Below, piece by piece: positions 21,654 to 32,600 of a stretch of DNA of 64,000 nucleotides (position 1 is its first letter; every line of letters starts with the position of its first letter). A program made the translations under genes and the position numbers. The stretch covers positions 372,001 through 436,000 of the forward strand of contig JANFNE010000022.1 of assembly GCA_024867545.1 (NCBI GenBank). Direction: 5' to 3'. Below the pieces are notes generated by a model. It saw only the letters and a list, made by a program, of their open reading frames with translations. It was not told the origin of the DNA and did not search any database. This DNA is from Phytopythium helicoides. Lineage: Eukaryota; Oomycota; Peronosporomycetes; Pythiales; Pythiaceae.

Positions 21654-24600
21654 TGATTCTTTCGCGGCCAACGTTGCAGGTCGCTCTACGCCGGTTCGTG
21701 TGTTCAAGATGGATCGGTTTCGAGTCTTGACACCAGCATTCGCGTCAATTAAAACCAGTTTAGTTCCAGGCAACGGAAAGAAGCGAGAAGAGACACCAGT
21801 CGTAAACCCGACGGGTGGCTATGTAATGGGAAGCACAGTTGCCACGCCTTCAGTAGGCAATATGAATTCTGGAAGCTCGGAAGGAGCGATATCTTCGTTG
21901 CCTCGTTCGCCATTACCTTCACCAGCACCAGTCTCATCGTCGTTAATGCACCCGCACCACATGCTCGAGATACTCCGCACGCAGCAAATGCCTGTGGCCT
22001 CTCCCGCTTTTTTCGCTCGTCGCTTTCGAGAAAGTATTACTCGGCAAGCTTCGTCAAGATCTCATCCAGCGACTGACGCATCACCACCACGAAATCGTCT
22101 GTCTGTTGTATCGTGGGGTGAGTGGAAACGTCAAACTAAGAGCAGGCAAGCCCAGCAAATGACTGAAAATGAAGAAGTCGACTACAATGAAGAACGAGAT
22201 ACTGATGCAGACAGCCGAGCAGAGAATGATATACTGGTCAATCAATCCCCCAGCACGCCTTCCGATTTTCCGATTTCTGTCGGATCCTCAACACCTGAAT
22301 CGCCTATCACTGCCCCCTACTCGCTGAATCAGATGACGGATACACCAGAAGCTAAGCGCCAACGACTGCGAGAAATACTTCACTCGCCAATCGAACCGTT
22401 TGAAAGGAATGCTCATAATTTACGCGCACTAGCTCAACGCGTCAATACTACGACGATGGCGACACTTGAACATGAACTTCTGTCACTCACACGTGAAGAG
22501 AGCCAAGTGCGAGAGCAGCTCCACTCTTTTATTCGAGACGAGCGCGATAGACTCCCCCTCAAATTTCTTTTTACCCTTCCTGGAGGTGCTGCCTACTGTC
22601 GGCACCGAATGCGACGAGCTATGGCACTCTGGATCCTGACGTTTGAGCAAAACCAGCAACGGTTAGCACTCCTCCAGTGGAAGGCGCTCGTTGAAAATGC
22701 TCGCTTCGCTGAGCGTGGAGCAGCGTATCACGCTCAGGCGGTTCAGATGCGGCTCAGGATCGCAGTTGCGTATGTTGTGCGGGGATTTCAGCAGCAAGCT
22801 CTCCGTCGGTGGGCTCACGTCATCGAAACCGAGATATGGTTGACACGAGATCACGCAGCACGGATCATTCAGGCCAGATCACGACAATTTTTGACACAGC
22901 AGCGAACACTTTATGCCCATCGCTCATCTCGATTTGGGGAGAAGGTGCCAGCTGGGTTCCCGATCCTACGAGATAACGTAGAGTTAGCTCCTCCTAGACA
23001 AGAAGTTTTGTATCACGTGCCTTTAGAGATTCGCATCAATCTGCGGGCGCGGTGGTTCTCAGCTGTTTGTGTCCAGCGCACGCTGCGTCGACGCAGATTT
23101 CGTCGGTTTTTGGCTCGGTTCCGCGTTGCTGCAACTAAGATACAGTCAATTGCTCGAATGAGGGCAGAGCGAGTGCATTACAAGACTATCCGCGCTCGAG
23201 TTATTGCGTTCCAAGCTCGGGTGCGCATGGTCGCCTGTAGGATTGTGTACACTCGACTACGAGAAGCGACCCTGATGGTTCAACGCGCGTTTCGTGACTC
23301 TCGAGCGAAGAGACTTCGTCAAATAGTTAAATGCGCGCAGTTCCGACTATATGAGCATCAACTGACGAGTGCACTACTTCTTCAGCGCTTTGCACGAGGA
23401 TTTATATGTAGGAGACGGGCATTGAAGATTCGCCGGGAGAATGCCGAGCGCTTTCATGCTGCTCTCGTTGTACAGCGAGCTTGGTACCGTCGCAACAACG
23501 AGTTTTCGACTTTTCTCCTTCTAGGGTGCTTAAGAGAGCAGGAGAACGAAGACCTTGCGTTCGACAAACGAGTGTTGGCATTTACACATTTTACAAGCGC
23601 AAATCACATTCGGCGCGCTTGGCTCGCTTACCTTCTGGCGAAACGAGACGCAGCAGCACGAAAGATTCAACGAGAGGCAAGAGCATTAATTGCCCGACGG
23701 CGTGTGGGTAGAATTCGTGCTCGCAAGATTGCTCAGCGCCGAATCAAGTGGTTCCTACGAATGAGGCATAGGACTAGAATGCACACTGCTACCAAGATCC
23801 AATTCGCCTGGCTTCGAGCTATCCCAGGACGACTGTATCGTCATTTGAAAACGCTACGAACTCAAAGCGACTTTGCGCGTGCCCGTGAGCAATTCGAGCG
23901 AGAGTATGGCGCCTCATCTCGGATCCAAGCACTAGTTCGCGGATGGTTTAAAGGACGCAAGATAGCCAGGAGGGAGAAAAGCGCACGAGTAATCCAGCAT
24001 GCAATGCGCTTATACATCAATCGCAAGCGGCACAAGCAGTACATGATGGAGCTTCGAGCAGAAGCTGCGCGGAGGGCCGCTTTGCAGCTAATCGACGCCG
24101 CCATTCTGGCTGTTGCTTCTGCTCGTTTGTGCGTCATGAATGCGGCAGCAACCAACATTCAACGAATTACTCTAGGTTTTGTCACTCGCCGTGTATTATT
24201 GACATCTATAGCTCGTGATCGAAGGGAGCAGCAAATGGCAGCTCGTGTTCAGCAGACATGGCGTACAAACGCATGGCGGCGCGTTTTTGCTCAGCGTACA
24301 AAGGCGTCTCTAAAAATTCTCGAGGCTCAACGACGCAGGCAATCGCCAACAAATGTGTTTCGAACTCTTGATCGCCCTGAACAAGTTTTGATGCGCATGA
24401 TAGAGCTAAGCGCCAAGTACGTAGATCATTCAGATGAATTGTGTGGGATGGGTGTCCATGAGTGGCTTTGGCGGAGTGGTGTGAGCAGTAAGTATGGAGA
24501 CGCATTTCAGAAGCGAATTTCCGGTATTAGTGATAATGTTGATGCATCCATGGCATTTCTGGCTCAACTGCGGCAGCTAGATGAGATTGTATGCTCAGCT

Positions 24601-27600
24601 CGACTCCGATCGGTGATGTCGAAAGCAATTTCACCATCTCGCACTAATCCGGAGGCTACAATTGACGAGATTGAAATGGAGTCAGACGTGGATGCCCTGG
24701 TCACTAATCTTTTTGCGAAGCGTACATTACAAGAGGTCCGAGAGGGACGAAAGAAGCTTGATCGAGATCAAAATCTGCACGCTAGTCGATATCGTACGGA
24801 TACTGAGAGACTGAAGCAGCAACTGAGTATCGCGACAAATGTAGCGCATCACTGTCGTACATCTCTAGAAAATATTCTTCGCGAAGCAGAGGAGTTTCGC
24901 CATCCACCAAAGGCGCTATGCCTGGAACGAGATGCTTGTCTAAAGGAGCTGGAGCAGGCCAGACGGAACGTTGAGCAAATCAACGAAACACTGGAAAGGA
25001 CAACAAAGCGTGACCATGAATTCGCTGAGGATCTTGAGCATCGTCGACAAATCTTTGAGCGAGATATGGCACCAAGAGAAGCAGCAGCTCGCAAAAGTAT
25101 TGAAGGATTTCGGGTCCTAGATAGCACTAACAAAGATGATGGGAGTCCATGCGAGCGAGATCGAGTGGCAAAAGCACTGTTCCTTGAACGATTCCCAGGT
25201 TTAGAAGCCCGTGCAGCGGCCTTCGTTAGTACTCTTGCGTGTAGTGGAACTTCAATGACACGTGCACAGCTTGAGCGGTTTTTACGTCTGGACACCCAAC
25301 CAACCGGCATCAGGCGTGCAACAAGCGATTGGACTCTATCAGATGTCAAGCAAACCATGCCGGATCTTACCCATTTTCGGTTTTCGACCGAACAAAGTCA
25401 GCACGATCTCCTGAGATTTTCAGCTGGCGGTGAGATCCTGCAACTTGGGCTCGAGCGATTGGGAGAGATTTACGGGATCTCACTTGAAGCACTAGCGCTT
25501 GGTCGCAATCGAAAAGGTGACGACCTCCCACGAATTGAAGCACTTATAGTGGACACCTTGGAGAAATCTAGATCCAAAAGTGAGCGTGTTTCGCAAGTAG
25601 AACACCGATGTCGCGCTCTTATGACTGGAGTTAGAGCAATACAGGATCTAAATGTTGCTGCTCTCAAGCTACAGAGCCTATGGCGATCCCGAGCAGCAAT
25701 GAAGTTGCTTCAGCTGATTCGAAAAGATTATAAAAGACAAACCGTCAAAGCTCAGTACGTGGAGGAGCGCAGTCGCGATTATGTGACTCCACTATGGGAG
25801 CGCGAGCGTCAGCAAGAACGAGAGCAACAAGAGAATTTTGAGCACGAAGAGGCGAAAAGACTACGCCTCGAGGCTATCGCCATAATCCCACGTTTCCCGT
25901 TTATATATCATGCCTGGAATGGCTGGATCGGAGCGTACGTATACAGGAAAGAAGCCTCACCAGACCCAAACGAATACGAGGTAGAGGGTACTGACTACGA
26001 GCTGGTAGATCAGCATTCGAAATACTCGATTGCTGATGACGATGCAGTGGTCAAAATACAAGCACACGTGCGTGGAAATTTGGCACGGCACCTTGTGTTA
26101 GGGCTACAGCGCGCTCGTCGCCGCCAGAAACGGCGAGACAACCTAGAGCTGGAATGGGAAGCTACACGCGAAGATCGAGCGCGGCTAACCACGCTTAAAA
26201 TGACTGTAGACACAGCAATCGATCCAATTGTAAGAGTTTGGTGGAAAGTACGCAGACAGGCACTCAGTCCAGCAAAGCGTGAACAAGCCTCTAAGCCTCG
26301 AAACATACCAGATTCTTCTGGTAGCCAAGAGTTAGCCAAGACAATGGAACCGCTAATCGCCCAGCTCGAGAGGGCTTATCATCGCAGTGTGCGTGCTGAT
26401 CATCGACGTGACTGGAATTTTCCTGCAGCCGCACGAGCTCCAGATGTGTACGCACAATCAATACTTGAACTTTTGTGTAGTGTAAGAGGATTCCAGCGCG
26501 CGACTGCGCCTCGTTCAAAAGTATCACGCCTCACCATCCAGCACACCAAGGCGGCTATGCGCTTCGGATGGCAGCAAGTTACCCACGGTGGTGTTAGCTA
26601 CTATTTCCATAAACCTTCGGGCACAACTTCATGGTCGCCACCAGAGGAATACTCCTTTGATGAGAATATTGCAGCCACTACCATTCAAGCCTTGACTCGC
26701 CAGCTAATTGCTCGTCGAGTGCGAAATCAGGTGCTTAGCGACAGCAGCTTTGTCGAGGTGGTTTCAACAGCTGTATCTCGTGTCACGCGTCTTGGTGGAT
26801 GGATCGGTTTTGGATTGGAAGGGATGACGCCTAGTGCAGCCCTCTGCCTTGTCGGTCTCTCCAAAAACTTGCCGTCGTTGGCTTTAATGCAAAATTCGTC
26901 GTCGCCTATATTGGCTCAAGTTGTTACAGCCGATGACTTCCGCGCCATTCCACCCAACACCCTCAAAAGGGAGCTCCAGTGGTCTGCAGATGACATATCT
27001 GCACTCCAACTATTGCCGGTAGTCAACCGTCGTGTCAAATACCCTCTCAGCCCGACATGGACACTACCTGTTTCACAACCAGGCCCTTCGTTTCCACCAT
27101 CTTCACCTGGTTGGTTGCCATCACCCCTCCAATTTCTCCCGTCTATACGAGTGATCAACCAACTTGTCGCAAAGAGATTTCCAAATCAGCAAGGACGAGT
27201 ACAGACACTTGTGCGGGCAATCGCGGCATCAAAGACGTTGATCTCCTACCGCCAATTAGAGATGTACCTGCGGAAATATGGCGGACGCCCAGATGAGGCT
27301 GCAAGTGCTCTTGCCATGCGTGAAATAGCGAATCTAGCGCCCCTGGAGCGTTCTGCAAAACAGGAACGCGCAGTGTTTTACGCTCTAGCAAGAGCGCTGG
27401 ATCGAGCAATTGTCCTCACTGCGAACATGGACCTTACAACTCTTCACCACGAGCTCTCGATTGTTCGCTTGACTGTGTGGGAACTTGTTGAGAAGGACGA
27501 CGAAAGGGATACCCGCCTCAACTTTGACCGGATGAAGATGGCGCTTCCCTTGAGTTTCGTTGGTCCCTCTGAACTGGAAAATGAGAAACGACTCGCGATC

Positions 27601-29553
27601 GGTCGACCCCCACTCAAAGGCATGTGGGAGCATAGTATCAAAGTTGATGGCCAGGCACCATCACTTTCCTTTGGTCAAGCTGCTCTTTACATTCGCGAAC
27701 GCGGACTGGAGCATATCCTTCGATGGGAGCGATCTGCTCGATTATGTCAGTCCCTTGTTCGTATGAAACCCGTTCGTCGCTCCTTCACCGAGTGGAAAAG
27801 GACCCGCCTAGAATCTGCTCGAATCATTCAACGCGTCTACCGTGGCCAACTAGATCGGGAGCTAGCCGCTCGACTAGCAACTCAACGCATGTCGGACTTT
27901 GTTCAAGCTCGGGACCCGCGCTCTGGTGCCTTCTATTATGTCTACACCCCTACTGGGGAGCGATTCTTAGACGAGCCGACCGATGCACACGGACAGGCAG
28001 TGCCATTCCGCCCATTGGTTCGTGACCGCCTTACACAGCGCTGGGTACTTGCTTGGCCCGGGTTTGACAAGTCGAAGCGCAAAGCTGGAGCTGGAGGCAG
28101 TCCCACCGACACTGACGAAATCAACCAAGCTCGAAGCTGTAGTGTATGTCATGTTGCTCGAGCTGCGCGTCGGTGCAATGAGTGCGCATCACCATCGACA
28201 GGAGATTTCATGGACTTCTGCCTAGCCTGCTTTGCTGATGCGCATGCAACGGAGCACCATACATTCACTGCGCTTGCACGGTCATCGGCCCCATTTTTTC
28301 GATGCATTGAATGTCGTCGGCCGTCTACTCGTCGTTGTTTGCCGTGCAACGAGCACTACTGTGCGCGATGCTTTCACCGTGTCCACGCTCGCGGGAATCG
28401 ACGCACAAGCCACAAAAGTGAGGCATATGCGTCAAAAGCGGCTGGGTGCGCTGACTGCGAGACGCGAGTGGCAGAGTTCAAGTGTCTTGTTTGTCAGGAC
28501 GCACTTTGCCAGTCGTGTCTAGAGCGATCCCACGGATCTGGCAGCAACACAGGAACGAAAAAGAAGCGCAGCAACCACTCAACTGAGAAGATAATACAGC
28601 CACTCGAAGACGCGGAACGCGAAAGCTATTGCGCTCAATGTTCAGTCAGGCGTGGAGACGAGAGATGCCAGTTCTGCTGCTGTGCGCTATGTGCAGTGTG
28701 TCTCGAAGAGCGACGAGAGGCGCATGCAGAAGCATTGGGCTGTCCTGAGACTGCATTGGAGATTGCTAGAGTGCGAGTCTTGGGCAAAGACGCACTCTGT
28801 GTCGAGTGCGGCAAACCGGCAGATCGGGAGTGCAGCTCATGCAACGACAGATATTGCAGCGTTCGCTGGATGGGCAACCCTGGGTGCTTTGAACGCTTCC
28901 ATTCCAAGGGTGCGAGGTCTAGGCATGAATGGCGCGAGTGGGCTTGGCCTGAAGAGGACGAAAACACAATATTTGACAAAATGAAAGAGCTCGCTGCTAT
29001 CGAGGAACAAGTTCGTGCAAAGCGTCGTGAAGACGCGAAAGCTGCAGAACTAGAAGCTGCGGCTCTCGCAGCAGCTCTCAGAGTTGAAGCGTCGACTGAC
29101 AAGAAGTCTAAGGTGACAAGGAAAAAGTCCTCTCGAAAGAAGAGGAAGCCAAAGAAAAAGGTTGGCGACTGTAAGGTAGAAGAGTGCTCGAAACCGGCAG
29201 TCAGCGTCGTGCTTCCATTCTGTGAGATGCATTTGACTCCTCAACTAGCACTGGAAGTGGGCAAGGGGGACCCCCTTGAAGCTGCCAAGCTGTTGGCTGA
29301 CGCAGAGCGAGAAGCTCTAGAACGAAATAATGGCGAGGGTATCGGCAAGCGGTTGGCGAAGATGTTGAAAGCACTGCGCGGCATGGCTTCCCCGCGAAAA
29401 GCAGAGGTTCCTGCTGCAGCTCCTGCTGCTGTTTCTGGTGGCGAACCTTCTGGAGGAGATATTAGAAAGAAAAAGAAAAGGAAAAAGCCGCGACCACGCC
29501 CCGAAGAGACTACCACCACTACCACCACCACCACCACCGTTTCTGAGCAGTAA
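21562..29553 (+). CDS. Giant IQ-motif, WW and multi-B-box zinc-finger protein
   Basis: One open frame of 2,663 codons without introns. The first 270 residues are disordered. From about residue 425 to 925 there is a dense run of IQ-type calmodulin/light-chain-binding helices (ARIIQARSRQFL, ATKIQSIARMRAERV, SSRIQALVRGWFKGRKIA and others), with isolated IQ motifs near 1365, 1495 and 2090. A coiled-coil stretch lies near 1060-1190. A WW domain lies near 1665-1695 (GWQQVTHGGVSYYFHKPSG), with a second WW-like segment near 2110. Residues about 2190-2480 hold a chain of B-box-like cysteine/histidine modules (CSVCHVARAARRCNEC, CIECRRPSTRRCLPC, CADCETRVAEFKCLVCQ). The tail is lysine-rich and ends in a threonine run. 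The design suggests a cytoskeletal or ciliary scaffold regulated by calmodulin. The exact start is uncertain. Confidence 0.85.
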   Translation: MRGLKRHSKTLHKERRTAAPTTKQQVISYPSDSFAANVAGRSTPVRVFKMDRFRVLTPAFASIKTSLVPGNGKKREETPVVNPTGGYVMGSTVATPSVGNMNSGSSEGAISSLPRSPLPSPAPVSSSLMHPHHMLEILRTQQMPVASPAFFARRFRESITRQASSRSHPATDASPPRNRLSVVSWGEWKRQTKSRQAQQMTENEEVDYNEERDTDADSRAENDILVNQSPSTPSDFPISVGSSTPESPITAPYSLNQMTDTPEAKRQRLREILHSPIEPFERNAHNLRALAQRVNTTTMATLEHELLSLTREESQVREQLHSFIRDERDRLPLKFLFTLPGGAAYCRHRMRRAMALWILTFEQNQQRLALLQWKALVENARFAERGAAYHAQAVQMRLRIAVAYVVRGFQQQALRRWAHVIETEIWLTRDHAARIIQARSRQFLTQQRTLYAHRSSRFGEKVPAGFPILRDNVELAPPRQEVLYHVPLEIRINLRARWFSAVCVQRTLRRRRFRRFLARFRVAATKIQSIARMRAERVHYKTIRARVIAFQARVRMVACRIVYTRLREATLMVQRAFRDSRAKRLRQIVKCAQFRLYEHQLTSALLLQRFARGFICRRRALKIRRENAERFHAALVVQRAWYRRNNEFSTFLLLGCLREQENEDLAFDKRVLAFTHFTSANHIRRAWLAYLLAKRDAAARKIQREARALIARRRVGRIRARKIAQRRIKWFLRMRHRTRMHTATKIQFAWLRAIPGRLYRHLKTLRTQSDFARAREQFEREYGASSRIQALVRGWFKGRKIARREKSARVIQHAMRLYINRKRHKQYMMELRAEAARRAALQLIDAAILAVASARLCVMNAAATNIQRITLGFVTRRVLLTSIARDRREQQMAARVQQTWRTNAWRRVFAQRTKASLKILEAQRRRQSPTNVFRTLDRPEQVLMRMIELSAKYVDHSDELCGMGVHEWLWRSGVSSKYGDAFQKRISGISDNVDASMAFLAQLRQLDEIVCSARLRSVMSKAISPSRTNPEATIDEIEMESDVDALVTNLFAKRTLQEVREGRKKLDRDQNLHASRYRTDTERLKQQLSIATNVAHHCRTSLENILREAEEFRHPPKALCLERDACLKELEQARRNVEQINETLERTTKRDHEFAEDLEHRRQIFERDMAPREAAARKSIEGFRVLDSTNKDDGSPCERDRVAKALFLERFPGLEARAAAFVSTLACSGTSMTRAQLERFLRLDTQPTGIRRATSDWTLSDVKQTMPDLTHFRFSTEQSQHDLLRFSAGGEILQLGLERLGEIYGISLEALALGRNRKGDDLPRIEALIVDTLEKSRSKSERVSQVEHRCRALMTGVRAIQDLNVAALKLQSLWRSRAAMKLLQLIRKDYKRQTVKAQYVEERSRDYVTPLWERERQQEREQQENFEHEEAKRLRLEAIAIIPRFPFIYHAWNGWIGAYVYRKEASPDPNEYEVEGTDYELVDQHSKYSIADDDAVVKIQAHVRGNLARHLVLGLQRARRRQKRRDNLELEWEATREDRARLTTLKMTVDTAIDPIVRVWWKVRRQALSPAKREQASKPRNIPDSSGSQELAKTMEPLIAQLERAYHRSVRADHRRDWNFPAAARAPDVYAQSILELLCSVRGFQRATAPRSKVSRLTIQHTKAAMRFGWQQVTHGGVSYYFHKPSGTTSWSPPEEYSFDENIAATTIQALTRQLIARRVRNQVLSDSSFVEVVSTAVSRVTRLGGWIGFGLEGMTPSAALCLVGLSKNLPSLALMQNSSSPILAQVVTADDFRAIPPNTLKRELQWSADDISALQLLPVVNRRVKYPLSPTWTLPVSQPGPSFPPSSPGWLPSPLQFLPSIRVINQLVAKRFPNQQGRVQTLVRAIAASKTLISYRQLEMYLRKYGGRPDEAASALAMREIANLAPLERSAKQERAVFYALARALDRAIVLTANMDLTTLHHELSIVRLTVWELVEKDDERDTRLNFDRMKMALPLSFVGPSELENEKRLAIGRPPLKGMWEHSIKVDGQAPSLSFGQAALYIRERGLEHILRWERSARLCQSLVRMKPVRRSFTEWKRTRLESARIIQRVYRGQLDRELAARLATQRMSDFVQARDPRSGAFYYVYTPTGERFLDEPTDAHGQAVPFRPLVRDRLTQRWVLAWPGFDKSKRKAGAGGSPTDTDEINQARSCSVCHVARAARRCNECASPSTGDFMDFCLACFADAHATEHHTFTALARSSAPFFRCIECRRPSTRRCLPCNEHYCARCFHRVHARGNRRTSHKSEAYASKAAGCADCETRVAEFKCLVCQDALCQSCLERSHGSGSNTGTKKKRSNHSTEKIIQPLEDAERESYCAQCSVRRGDERCQFCCCALCAVCLEERREAHAEALGCPETALEIARVRVLGKDALCVECGKPADRECSSCNDRYCSVRWMGNPGCFERFHSKGARSRHEWREWAWPEEDENTIFDKMKELAAIEEQVRAKRREDAKAAELEAAALAAALRVEASTDKKSKVTRKKSSRKKRKPKKKVGDCKVEECSKPAVSVVLPFCEMHLTPQLALEVGKGDPLEAAKLLADAEREALERNNGEGIGKRLAKMLKALRGMASPRKAEVPAAAPAAVSGGEPSGGDIRKKKKRKKPRPRPEETTTTTTTTTTVSEQ

Positions 29554-29628
29554 CATGTTTTGAAGTCATTGTAGTGTGGATTAGATCCGCATTGTTTGTC
29601 TTGAAGTCGTTTCCATCACCTACGGTAC

Positions 29629-32600
29629 CTAAGTTGCCTCCTGTTCCGTCATGGTCGCATTCTCTCCACTATGCTCAACTGCTGTTGGCTCGTCCCCCTC
29701 CGGTTTATCCTCTTGACCAGACTTCTTAGTGGCCTTTGATGACCGCTCCTTCAACAGCTCTTGTACGTCCGGAGCAATTCGCAGCTGGGAGCCATGTGAC
29801 GCAATGAATGCAAACAACAATGGCTCCAGCGCGCGCTCTTCATCCAGCACTACTCGCAGTTGCTCGGCTGGGAGTTTCTGTGCGAGAAGGGGCAGAGAAG
29901 CCGGCTGGACGAGAGCCGCGCACTTGACAAATCCACGCCAGATAGCGTCACCCATATCCCAAACCTGACGCTCAGCCAACTTGTCGAGTAGACCAGCAGC
30001 CTCCGTCTGCAAAGTAGGGTAGCTCGTAACGCTCAAAATAAGAGTCCGGAGGGCGAGCTTGGATACGTGTTCATCTTGCACAAGCAAAACGCGGCATACA
30101 TGCAGTAGTACATCTGCAGGGAATGCATGTCGATGTTCGACGCAGCAGTTGATAGCGTGGATTGCCTTCTTCTGCAAACTTGGTTCGCTCTTCAGATCGA
30201 CGTGATGCAGTGCTACAAGAAGGTCGATAGGTGATACGGGTTGCGGCGGCATTGCTTCCAAGAGTTTTGTTATCGCCACCGATACGCGAGGTGGGGGAAG
30301 CGCGAGGAGTGCTGGCAGCAACGGGAAGAGCACAGAACTTCGCAATAGCGGGAGTACCGGAATAAGCACGGATATGGCGTCCGGCACTTGCGAATGAGCA
30401 TGATACAGTGCTACAACCTGAGCTACAAGAGCAGCCTCGGCAGCATCTTCATGCGCGCTGCTGGAGGTTGAGCGTGTGGTACGAACTGCAAGGATCTGGA
30501 TCACGTGGCACACGAGGCCCAGAGCGTTCGCTTCGAAACCATGAAGCTGCGCTACCACGTTGGCACTGCCGCGTTGCTTCAAGTGCTTGATGAGCTTCTC
30601 GATGGCCTGGAATATCACTTGGCGCACAGTCTCTGACGTATGCGCATAAGTTGCAACCAAATGCGACAGTAGCGCCGGCTTCTTTGCGCATAGAGCTAGG
30701 AACAGCTCGAGGCGGCGCAAGATCTCCATCTCATCGCTTTCTAGCGACTTGTCGAGTCCCATCTCGCGCTGACTTTCAGTTGCAAACGCTAGCAGCTCAC
30801 GTTCCATGTTGAGCTGATATGCAAGCGCGTTCTTGACCTGTTGCTTCATCCAAAGTACATGTTGCGGTTTCGTGTCCGGATTAGAAGCGACCTCAAGCGA
30901 AGGCTTGACATCTCCGTTCTCAATTGTTTCAGTATAAGGCTCTGCCTTGCCAATGTTCTCATCGTCGCCCTTGGGCTTGTCCATGTTAACATCTTCACCA
31001 CCCGCAGTCTCTTCGACAAGCCCTTCACTCATCTGAGCGCTCGACTCCCTTAGAGAGTCGACGAGGTGCATAGCAAATGCTTCGATCTCTTGCTTTAATG
31101 CATTGACCGAGTACAGCTGGTTGCCAACACATCGAATCGACGAGTTGCGCGAGTGTTCATCGTCGTGGCAGGTGTACCGCAGCAAAAGGAGTAATCCAGC
31201 AGCTTGACACACTTGGCGCTCCTTAATCATGTCACGCAGCAAAGTAATGCCCAGAACGACTCCATTCTTGTCCTCAAACAACTGTTTGATGACACGCAGC
31301 AGCTCGACCGGAATGCACGGCAGCTGCGAAACGAAACTTCCAAAGAGCTTGCGGTCCGCAGACGACGATAAATCCACCTTTCTCGCTAGGGCTTCAAAAA
31401 AATACGCCACCGACTCGCGGTAAATTCCTTGTCTTTTTGTTGGGTCCTCATCACTGGCGTTAGACTCCGCCATCAGTCCCCCCGCATCAGAAAGCGACTT
31501 CAACGCGCTCGTTGTCGCTCTGAAGTACTCGTTACGGAGCAAATTCGCTCCGAGGGATGCGCGACCAGCAGGATCATCGAGCACAAAGTCGAAGAGTGTT
31601 TTATATACGAACGGAAGCTTGGGTGAGGGTCCCGAGCCACCAAAGTTGCTGGCGGTAGGCTTGCTGTTGCTATCACTCTGCAATAGCCACGGGTTTGCCG
31701 CGAGTCGGCACAGCACGTGTTCACGCAGTTGTCCGTCTCCCCGGATTTTTACGCCATATTCATTCCCCAAGATTCGCGTGAACGCATCCATGGCCATTTC
31801 TCGGCACCATGCTTCGTCCACTGGCTTCAGATACACCTGAATGGAGTTGTCCTCCAGCACCGAGATCAATGGCTCAGCGATGGTTGCTGCATTCTTGGAC
31901 ACCCAGTCGCTGACTTCCTCCACCGAGGCCTCGTCAAAGATTTGTACTAGCGCAGGCTGGTCGTGATTCGTCTGCGCTCGAGGGTCTCGCCGCCGACGCG
32001 GGTCGCGGCTTCGCTTAAGGCTCTTTTCCAGCGCAAACGCAGACGAGGGTGTCGCCAGTTTGCTCAGCAGTGCGGCCATTCGCGTCTTCAATTCACTTGG
32101 AACAAGCTCAAGCTTCACATCGGGCGGTGGAGGCTTGGGCATCTCGCACGCAAACGTTTCAAGAACGAGGTTGACAACGTCGACTGTCGGCATATTGACG
32201 ATTCCATCATGCGTAATTTGTTGATCCCCAGCTGCACTTCTTGGTGCAGACGCATGCTGCGTAGCAGAGCTGGAAGGCGCACCGACACGTATCCGTTTGG
32301 CATTGGCGCTCTCGAATCGCTCTGTGATAGCCTGTGCGGCCGAGCGCTTCCCGACGCGCGCCTTCTGAAGTGACACATCGGACACGTATTTTCTCCGAGG
32401 CTCCTTGCTCTTACTGATGGCACGGAAAGCTCGCTCTGAAGCACCCATGGCGATTAGCACGTCCGTCATTTCGTCCACGAACGTCTGCGCTGACGGGTGG
32501 CTCAGGAGCTTGACCAAATTGGACCCTAGTGTCCTTTGTACGACCGGGTCATCGTTCGTCGTCCCCGGAGACGGGGCCAAGTTTGTCAACGTGGGGATAA

